From assembly GCA_030789695.1 (NCBI GenBank), contig CM061138.1, positions 14,332,214 through 14,396,213 on the forward strand: 64,000 nucleotides of DNA, written 5' to 3'. A program made the translations under genes and the position numbers. Every line of letters starts with the position of its first letter. Positions within the stretch are counted from its first letter, which is position 1. Below, piece after piece: positions 56,514 through 64,000 of this stretch. The stretch is from Scilla litardierei (lineage: Eukaryota; Streptophyta; Magnoliopsida; Asparagales; Asparagaceae). The notes under the pieces were generated by a model. That model ran no database searches. It was not told the origin of the DNA and saw only the letters and a list, made by a program, of their open reading frames with translations.

Positions 56514-58932
56514 CTGGTTTTCATGTATCTGGATTTATTATATCATATTATATGTTTTGGTGGATTTTCTACTCATGTGTGGTTTTCGTCTCCGTAGCTT
56601 TCATTTTCGATCGTTTCGTCGAGATTTTCTAGCTTCTTTCTTGGAATCGTCGATTTTTGAGTAAGTCATTCGTGACGGGCTTCATATCGGTCATATCTTA
56701 TTGTTAGATCAAGCCTAGGAGTCTTAGGAATCGATCCCGGAGCTTCGCGCTCCATTTCGGAAACTTTTTGTGCACGTTAGCCGGTGTAAGAAAGGGGAAC
56801 CGACCGACTAGATGACGATTTAGTCGGTCGGTAAACCTTCATGGACCGACTAGTGGGCTTTGTAAATTTCTCAAGAGTTACTGTTTATCGTTAGTCGGTC
56901 TAAGAACGTTTGTCGACCGACTAGGTTGCAAACTAGTCGGTCAGCAATCGTTCTTTAACCAACTAGCTCTATGATCATTTTGATACCAAGTACTATTCAT
57001 TCTTAGTCGGTCTAAGAACGTTCATCGACCGACTAGATGACAAACTAGTCGGTCAGTAGTTGTTCTTTGACCGACTAAATCTAAATCCTATTTTTGTACA
57101 TGAGTTACTGTTTGGACTTAGTCGGTCTGCGTTGGTCAACCGACCGACTAGTTCACAAACTAGTCGGTCAGTGGTTGCTCTTTGACCGACTAATCAGTAA
57201 TCGAAACCCCTAATTTCTGGGCAGCCGCCGGATTCTTCCTATAAATAGACCCGATCTCTTTCACTTTCTTTCTTTTCTCCTGAGCCATTGTCTTCCCCAA
57301 ATCCTTCTCCATCTTCCCCAAACCCTTCCTCCTTCATCTCAAGCCTATCTCCACCATCCCAAGCTCCATCTCACCTCCATTGGCCAAGCTTCAATCTCCT
57401 CTTCAAAACCCCCAAAAATCCCCAAAACCCCATTTCTCCAGATTTTCCACCATCCATTCCAGATCTGAATCCTAGGTTCCCCGGATCGTTTCTTCCGTCG
57501 CCGTGCTTGCTCGGCATCATTTATTTCGCTCAGGTACGGTAATAAATCGATCTCTTAATGTTTTCATAACCCATTGTGTTTTTGTGAAACCCTAATAAAA
57601 CTAGGTTGGATGTTGTTCTAATATTGTTTTGCCATGGCAGCGATCTCATCGCCGTAGTTAGCATTAGTGTGACGGCCTCGTTGATCGTCATCCTCGGTGC
57701 TAGGCAAGTGAAACTTGCATCTCTTGATTTGGGCCATGTCTTAGGCCATCTGGCCTTGCTTTAGCGTAAAAGAGACTAGACGGTGAAAGGATAGCCGTCT
57801 GGACGCCATTGACCTAGCTTGACAACGAAGCTTGGTCCGTCCACCTTCATCATGCTTGTATGTCACGTTTAAATTCAATTAACGGTACGCGTATTAACTG
57901 TTCATGTCATCCCATGCATCTTTAACTGCCATGTTTAATTTACATTAACGGTACGTGAATATCTGTTCATGTCATTGCATTTAGCCTGTCATGTTTAAAT
58001 TCAATTAAACGGTACGCGAATATCTGCTCATCATCATTGCATGCTTGAACACTCATTGTGATTGCGTAGCATCGCTACATACTAGTGCTACTTGTTCCGG
58101 CTAGGCACCCGTTTTGCCGGCACAACCCTAGGCCAATTACAAATCTGGCTCGTGGTCCAGAAAACGAGCTCCAATACAGCCTGCGGGCAATAGGGCACTC
58201 ACCTGTGCGTGAGTGATCCCTTGTACTTGAATACAGCCTGAGGGGCAATAGGGCGCTCACATGTGTGTGGGTGATCCCTTGTACTTGTTACTTGACAATA
58301 CATGTCACACCTACCACTTGTTGCTTACTACTTGTACTTCACTTGTTACTTCCATACGATACTTTCCATGCCATGCACCATACTTTAACTGCTAGGTTGT
58401 TAGTTTACCTTTCTTTCAGTTTCTTGCACAAGTCTTTCGACTTGCTGACATGTGCCCCTTTTCTCTTTTTGGGTGACACATGTTAGATCCCGAGCCTGAG
58501 TTTGTCGCTGAGGACGTGGTGTTTGCTGACGCTGAGTCAGAGCCCGCGTTGATCAAGGACTTCGTGGACACTGGAGATCAGTCTTAGTGTCATCGTAGAG
58601 CTTTCCCTTTTGCTTTAGACTGCTTTTAGTTATCGGTGCGTAGCACCCATACTTTGTTGGTGTTTGTTGTGTTGGCCGTGTGTTAGGCCTTTAGACTCTT
58701 TCTTTTAGCCTGGTGGCTTTTCTGGATGTTGAACTTAATTTTCATGTTGGACAAATTCTGAGATTTGAGATTTTATTTCTGTCTCTTCTTGTGTTATTAT
58801 TGTTGTTCCGTTTGTGATTACAGGGACCTGCTTATGTTTTATTGACGCTTATCGGGTTTGGGGCTTCATGGCTCCACTCTCGTGCGGACCTTTTCACGTC
58901 TCGCCTCCATTTTAGGGAAGCGGAGCGTGACA
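56514..58932 (+). repeat. 5' LTR of Gypsy-B
   Basis: TGTAACGACTC to GGAGCGTGACA, 2419 bp, TATAAATA at 57240-57247. The visible part of the 3' LTR differs at several positions, including a 3-bp indel near the start. Confidence 0.95.
56769..57195. repeat. TAGTCGGTC palindrome array in the Gypsy-B 5' LTR
   Basis: Four units, inverse orientation of those in solo LTR-1, ending ~45 bp before the TATA box. Confidence 0.95.
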
Positions 58933-59076
58933 GGTTTTGTTGGTGGCCCATGCAGGTCTCTTCTGTAACTGCGATTATCAGAATGGCGATAATAATATTA
59001 GAATGTCCAATAAACTAAGTTCGACGTCCGAGTCATAAGCTATGAGTCTAATCTGCTTCGTTTTCTGTGTCATTAG
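58933..59076 (+). other. Gypsy-B leader
   Basis: Starts GGTTTTGTTGGTGGCCCATG. Gypsy-A has the near-identical GGTTTTTGTGGTGGCCTATG after its LTR. This is not a tRNA-iMet site, and I do not recognise the primer. Confidence 0.6.
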
Positions 59077-60210
59077 ATGGCAGGAAGGCGATTCACCCGT
59101 GGTGGTGATAGTGGTGCGCCCCCTCATGACAAGGAGCCTAAGCGGGAACCCACCAATGGAGAGATGATGCGGATGATGCTTCAGATGATGCAAGTGCAGC
59201 AGGGCGTGCTCCTGCAAGTCCAGAATGCTCCACTTGCTCGAGCTGGTCGGGCAATCCAGGATGCCCCTCGCTCCGAGCCGGGAGCGAAGCAATTTCCGGA
59301 GCTGGGTCCCGCATATTTTGATGGTTCTAAGGGTCCTCTGGCTGTCGATGAGTGGATTCGAAACATTGAGGATAACCTGGCGATGGCGAAGATTAACCCG
59401 GCTGGATGGGTTGATTTGGCGAAGAGGCAGCTGAAGGATAATGCCAGAAACTGGTGGGATGCTGAAGAGAAGATGCTGGTGAAGCCGATAGTTTGGGCTA
59501 CCTTTAAGTCCAGATTTGATGGAGAATTCTTCCCGAAGGCTGCTAGGCAGGTGATGCTGTAGCGCTTCATAGATCTGAAGCAGGGGAGCTTGTCGGTGGA
59601 TCAGTACCACCAAGAGTTCACGAGGCTCAGTCGGTTTGCACCAAAGATGGTGCAAGATGCCGATGAAAAAGCTCAGCGGTTCCTCCAGGGGACTCGCCTT
59701 GGAGCTTCAGAGTTTTGTGACCTCTTCTGACCTGAAGACATATCAGAAGGTTCTGATTGCTGCGAGGCGGCAGGAGTTGAATTTGAACCAGAGGAAGGGA
59801 CATATTTCAGGAGCTGGGAAGAGGCCTGTGGAGCAGGTCAGAGCGGTGGTTAGGACCTGGATTCAGGCCTATCCAGCCTGTTCAGTTCAAGAGGCCAGGA
59901 GGGCCTATTCTGAAGACTTGCCATTTCTGTGGCAAGACCGGGCACCTCAGGGATCAGTGTAGGAGGTTCCTGGGACATTGTATTGTCTGCGGAGATCCTG
60001 CCCATACCATCAGGGAGTGTCCCAAGTCGAAGTAGACTTGGCGGGCACCTATTGCAGCACAGCCGTTGCAGCAGCGAGCTCCTGTGCCCGCTGGACGTGG
60101 AGCGCCCCTTGTTCCGCAGAGACAGGCCTTTCAGCGGGCTGTTCCGCCTAGAGGGCATGCTTTTCTGATGACTGAGGAGGAGAGCATGGCCATGGATGAG
60201 GTTATCACAG
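59077..60210 (+). pseudogene. Gypsy-B gag (two CCHC knuckles; broken)
   Basis: The ATG at 59077 opens 161 codons with V-D-E-W-I-R-N-I-E and A-R-N-W-W-D-A, homologous to the Gypsy-A gag. A nonsense codon at 59560 and frame changes near 59690 and 59850-59910 follow. Both zinc knuckles survive in the third frame (C-H-F-C-G-K-T-G-H-L-R-D-Q-C near 59919 and C-I-V-C-G-D-P-A-H-T-I-R-E-C near 59980), with one more stop after them. The last codon is split at the intron donor at 60210. Confidence 0.85.
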
Positions 60211-60322
60211 GTAACTTCCCTCCTAGCTGTTTCTTCCTTAGTTATGTTTGATTGTTAGATTATGTTGATTGCTTGCATATGATTGTTGCTAGACTAGGGC
60301 TTGATTGTTAGACTGTTTGTAG
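60211..60322 (+). other. Putative spliceosomal intron between gag and protease (Gypsy-B)
   Basis: 112 bp, donor CACAG|GTAACT and acceptor TTTGTAG|GT, T-rich with stops in all frames. Phase 1. Removing it joins the gag tail to the protease frame exactly as in Gypsy-A. The protease frame has no ATG before its active site without splicing. Confidence 0.75.
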
Positions 60323-63300
60323 GTGTGATTTTGGTGTGCACATTTCCTGCACGAGTTCTCTTTGACTCTGGTGCATCGATGTGCATTATTTCTCGGAGCT
60401 TCGTGGAGAAGCATTCCTTGTCGACGTCCCCTCTTTCCAAGAGTTGAAATATCGTTACAGGGAATGGCGTGGTCTCGGTGCATATTGGTTGCAATGCTTG
60501 CTCGTTGGTGGTTTGTGGACATGAGCTTTACGCTGATTTCATTGTCCACGACATCATCAACTACGATGCAGTTCTTGGGATGGACTGGCTTGCGAGCTTC
60601 TATGCTACGATCGACTGTCGGAGGAAGAAGGTCGTGTTCGAGATTCACAGACATCCAGTGTTTGAGTTCAGCCGTGGTAGCAGTTTGCTTGGTCCTGTCA
60701 GATTTCGGGCCAGACCAGTGGAGGTTGTGGCTATGTAGATGGAGCTGGAGAGGCCAGCGGTTGTGCGGGATTTTCATGACGTCTTCCCCGAGGAGATGTC
60801 TGGTTTGCCACCTGATCAGGCTTTGGAATTTTCTATTGATCTTATTCCAGGAGCGCAGCCCATTTCGAAGGCACCATATCGTATGGCGCCAGCAGAGTTG
60901 GAAGAGTTGCGTAGGCAGTTGGATGAGCTTTTGCAGAAGGGTTATATCAACCCTAGTGTGTCTCCGTGGGGAGCACCGGTGCTGCTGGTGAAGAAGAAGG
61001 ATGGTTCGTGTCACATGTGCGTGGACTATCGGGAGTTGAATGCGGTAACCATCAAGAATAAATACCCGTTGCCTCGCATCGATGATATTTTTGATCAGCT
61101 TGGAGGTTCGAGGGTGTTTTTGAAGTTGGATTTGAGGAGTGGTTTATCATCAGTTGAAGGTGAAGAAGGATGATGTTCCGAAGACAGCGTTCAGGACGAA
61201 GTATGGATACTACGAGTTTGTGATTATGCCTTTCGGTGTAACCAATGCTCCCGCAGTTTTCATACATCTGATGAACCTTATTTTCTATGACTTTTTAGAT
61301 AAGTTTTTCGTTATCTTCATTGATGACATTCTGATCTATTCTAAGTCGGAGGAAGAGCATGCCTCGCACTTGAGGACGGTGTTGGAGATTTTGAGGAAGC
61401 ATCGTTTGTATGCTAAGTTTTCGAAGTGCGAGTTTTGGCTGGACAGAGTTGCTTTTCTCGGGCATGTGGTGACTGGAGATGGTATTTCAGTGGATCCTGA
61501 GAAGATCAGGGCCATCAGAGAGTGGCCTGTTTCGCAGTCAGCGTCTGAGATCCGGAGTTTCCTTGGGCTTGCTGGTTTACTATCGGTGCTTCATTAAGGA
61601 CTTTTCCCGTATTGCCGAGCCGATGACCAGATTGACGCGGAAGGATTTACCTTTTGTTTGGTCGGGTGATTGTGAGGAATGCTTTTGGTGTTCTGAGGGA
61701 GAGATTAACGACTGCCCCTATTCTTGTTGTGCCTGATCGCAGCGGTGGATTTGAGATCTTTTGCGATGCTTCTAGCAAGGGTCTCGGTTGTGTGTTGCAT
61801 CAGCATGGACATGTAGTGGCTTATGCATCTCGTCATCTCAAGGTTCATGAGAAGAATTACCCGACGCATGATTTGGAGTTGGCTGCTGTTGTGTTTGCTC
61901 TTAAGATTTGGAAACACTTCATGCTGAGTGTGTGAAAGTGAAGATCTTCACCGATCACAAAAGCTTGAAGTATATTTTTATTCAGAAGGAGCTCAACATG
62001 CGACATCGTCGATGGTTGGAGCTCATGGCGGATTATGAGATTAATTTGCAGTATCACCCTGGCAAGGTGAATGTGGTTTCTGATGCGCTTAGTAGGCTTC
62101 TAGTGGTGAAGATTTTGACCTCGCAGTAGAGATTGCAGCAGGATTTTTGCGAGTCTGGTGTGGAGATTGTTCTTCCTGGGGAGGCTTCTTCGTTGATGTG
62201 TATGCAGATACAGTCGACGATTGTGGATCGGGTCAAGGTTGGCCAGGCTGAGGATCCAAAGCTGGTGAAGATTCGGGAGCAGGTGGAAGCCGGTCTGCGG
62301 ACTGACTTTTTGATTCATGAGGATGGCTCGCTGAGATTTGGAGCCAGGTTGTGTGTGCCAGCTGGGGATATCAGAGAGGAGTTGATGGTGGAGGCACATA
62401 GTTCGCCGTATTCTGTGCATCCTGGTGGGACCAAGATGTACAAGGATCTTCGTCTGAACTATTGGTGGCATGGTATGAAGAGGAGTGTGGCTCGGAGTGT
62501 AGCCAAGTGTTTGGTTTGCCAGCAAGTAAAGGCGGAGCATTAGCGTACGGCAGGGTTGCTGCAACCGCTTTTGATTCTGGAGTGGAAGTGGCAACACATC
62601 ACTATGGATTTCGTGACTGGACTACCTCGGAGTCCGAAGCGGAATGACGCGATTTGGGTGATCGTAGATCGATTGACCAAATCCGCGCACTTTATTCCAT
62701 TCCGAGTGGGACAGTCCACTAAGGCGCTAGCGATGAGATATATGGAGGTAAATTCTTTTACTCTCCGTTTTTATTTTCTTTTCCTAGTTTGGATAGTGAT
62801 GTAACGTGAATCGTGCAGGAGATCATACGACTTCACGGAGTCCCCGTGAGCATCGTGTCGGACAGAGACATGAGGTTCACATCTCAGTTCTGGCAGAGTT
62901 TGCAGAAGAGTTTGGGTACGCGTCTGAGTTTCAGCACGGCATACCACCCGCAGACGGATGGCCAATCCGAGAGGACGATTCAGATCTTGGAGGACATGCT
63001 GAGGGCGTGCATGTTGGATTTCAAGGGTTCGTGGGAGGACCATCTACATCTGGTAGAGTTCTCTTACAACAACAGCTTCCAGGCGAGTATTGGCATGGCG
63101 CCTTTTGCCGCGTTGTATGGGAGGAAATGTCGATCGCCATTGAGTTGGGATGACGTTGGTGATCGGGAGCTGTTGGGACCTGAGATGATTGTGGAGGCTG
63201 TGGATGTTGTCAGGAACATTCGGGAGAGGTTGAGAATTGCTCAGGGACCGTTTTAAGCATTGGGCGGATGCTAAACGTCGTCCTTTGGAGTTTCAGCCGG

Positions 63301-63721
63301 GCGACCATGTGTTCTTGAGGATTTCCCCGAATCGTGGTGTGATTCGCTTTGGGAAGCGAGGGAAGTTGAGCCCGCGATACATTGGACCGTTTGACATTCT
63401 GGAGAGAGTTGGCGAGGTAGCCTACCGCTTAGCCTTGCCGCCATCTTTGGAAGGGTTCACAATGTTTTCCACGTGTCGCAGCTTCGTCGATACATTAGCG
63501 ATCCATCTCATGCCGTGGATTTCTCGGAGATTACCGTTCGCCCAGATATGACGTATGACCAGCAGCCAGTGCAGATTTTGGACAGGCGTCAGAAGTCACT
63601 TCGGAACAAGATTGTCAATCTTGTGAGGGTGATATGACGACACGGCTCGCCTGGGGAGTCTACTTGGGAGAATGAGGATGAGATGCGAGAGCGCTACCCA
63701 CTTTTATTTCCGGACACGTGA
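60323..63721 (+). pseudogene. Gypsy-B pol: protease, RT, RNase H, integrase, chromodomain (inactive)
   Basis: Protease L-F-D-S-G-A-S (near 60365), with a nonsense codon near 60446 and another at 60736-60738. The RT has [23 protein letters not shown] and F-I-D-D ([10 protein letters not shown]). Extra-base frameshifts lie near 61143, 61577 and 61680. RNase H has F-C-D-A-S and T-D-H-K-S-L-K-Y; its frame is broken near 61933. Integrase has an H-P-G-G...C-L-V-C-Q-Q zinc domain, W-Q-H-I-T-M-D-F-V-T-G-L, S-D-R-D and [11 protein letters not shown], giving the D, D and E. A second putative intron lies at 62748-62818. The C-terminus has G-P-F-D-I-L-E-R-V-G-E-V-A-Y-R-L and a chromodomain-like end (I-L-D-R-R ... 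S-P-G-E-S-T-W-E) with one nonsense codon near 63636. Confidence 0.9.
62748..62818 (+). other. Putative spliceosomal intron inside the Gypsy-B integrase
   Basis: 71 bp, donor ATGGAG|GTAAAT and acceptor TCGTGCAG|GA, pyrimidine-rich centre. It sits in phase 0 between the K-A-L-A-M-R-Y-M and I-I-R-L-H-G-V-P segments that are contiguous in related integrases. Reading through it ends at an in-frame TAA and loses frame; removal restores it exactly. Confidence 0.65.
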
Positions 63722-63751
63722 GTGTTGGGAAATTCCGAGGACGGAATTTTT

Positions 63752-63767
63752 CTTAAGTTGGGGAGGA
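63752..63767 (+). other. Polypurine tract of Gypsy-B
   Basis: CTTAAGTTGGGGAGGA directly before the 3' LTR; the tract is interrupted by TT compared with Gypsy-A. Confidence 0.75.
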
Positions 63768-64000
63768 TGTAACGACTGGTTTTCATGTATCTGGATTTAT
63801 TATATCATATTATATGTTTTGGTGGATTTCCTCCTCATGTGTGGTTTTTCGTCTCCGTAGCTTTCATTTTCGATCGTTTCGTCGCGATTTTCTAGCTTCT
63901 TCCTTGGAATCGTCGATTTTGGAGTAAGTCATTCGTGACGGGCTTCATATCGGTCATATCTTATTGTTAGATCAAGCCTAGGAGTCTTAGGAATCGATCC
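63768..64000 (+). repeat. 3' LTR of Gypsy-B (partial)
   Basis: TGTAACGACTGG onward, matching the start of 56514-58932 and cut by the window end. Confidence 0.95.

Larger units (their letters stand above)
11479..64000 (+). mobile_element. Copia-A: outermost Ty1/Copia element (3' part outside the window)
   Basis: Has a 5' LTR at 11479-12006, a PBS and a very long leader. All sequence to the right edge belongs either to the leader (12022-13842, 55597-56513) or to elements nested in it (Copia-B, Gypsy-B). No gag has appeared by the edge, so the leader alone is at least 2.7 kb. This is the oldest insertion of the nest by position. Family lineage cannot be assigned without pol. Confidence 0.75.
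56514..64000 (+). mobile_element. Gypsy-B: Ty3/Gypsy chromovirus (Tekay/Del-like), 3' LTR runs off the edge
   Basis: 5' LTR 56514-58932, internal region 58933-63767 with gag, protease, RT, RNase H, integrase and a chromodomain-like C-terminus, polypurine tract, then the 3' LTR from 63768. Target flank on the left is TCGGC (56509-56513). Solo LTR-1 belongs to this family. Confidence 0.9.

Noticed and set aside
59181..59570. Minus-strand frames opposite Gypsy-B gag and pol
   Set aside because: Shadows of the plus-strand retrotransposon genes.

Overview
This window is nuclear DNA of a flowering plant with a repeat-rich genome. It holds plant gene families with spliceosomal introns and plant retrotransposon lineages with their usual primer-binding and polypurine signals. 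Nothing bacterial is visible. I cannot name the species.

Positions 1-11478 are the only gene-like host DNA. They contain exon 1 of an MRS2-type magnesium transporter (minus strand, running off the left edge), an F-box gene whose C-terminus comes from a LINE, and a broken PPR gene. They also hold a Ty3-type LTR/gag scrap, a Sire-like Copia LTR split by a 1 kb Harbinger-type element, an intact two-exon C2H2 zinc-finger gene, a hAT-type MITE and a truncated Copia element. Just before 11478 there is a second copy of the zinc-finger gene's promoter.

From 11479 to the right edge everything is one nest of LTR retrotransposons, which I resolved by target-site duplications (TSDs). Level 1 is Copia-A (5' LTR 11479-12006, plus strand, 3' end outside the window). 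Level 2, in the Copia-A leader, is Copia-B (13843-55591, minus, TSD TAATG) and Gypsy-B (56514 to beyond the edge, plus). Level 3, in the Copia-B leader, is solo LTR-1 (19050-21515, TSD AAATT), an unclassified 2.2 kb insert (22037-24229) with ~83-bp flanking direct repeats, solo LTR-2 (24498-36169, TSD TTTTT) and Gypsy-A (36425-54901, minus). Level 4 is a 465-bp Mutator-like element (27524-35014, 9-bp TSD) in solo LTR-2 and the gag-only Sire-A element (44656-53819, TSD ATACA) in Gypsy-A. Level 5 is Copia-C (27545-34565, TSD TAGGG) in the Mutator-like element and solo LTR-3 (48759-50909, TSD GACTC) in Sire-A. Subtracting the insertions leaves Copia-B at about 6.8 kb and Copia-C at 7.0 kb, which supports the reconstruction.

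No retroelement here is coding-competent; all carry stops, frameshifts or deletions. The observations I rate highest are three. (1) The same long palindromic repeat array sits just upstream of the TATA box in both Ty1/Copia (Sire-type) and Ty3/Gypsy LTRs. (2) A phase-1 GT-AG intron lies at the same place between gag and protease in two different Gypsy families, and a second intron lies in the integrase of one of them. (3) The Copia leaders are packed with hairpin or GC-rich arrays and have taken all the level-2 and level-3 insertions.
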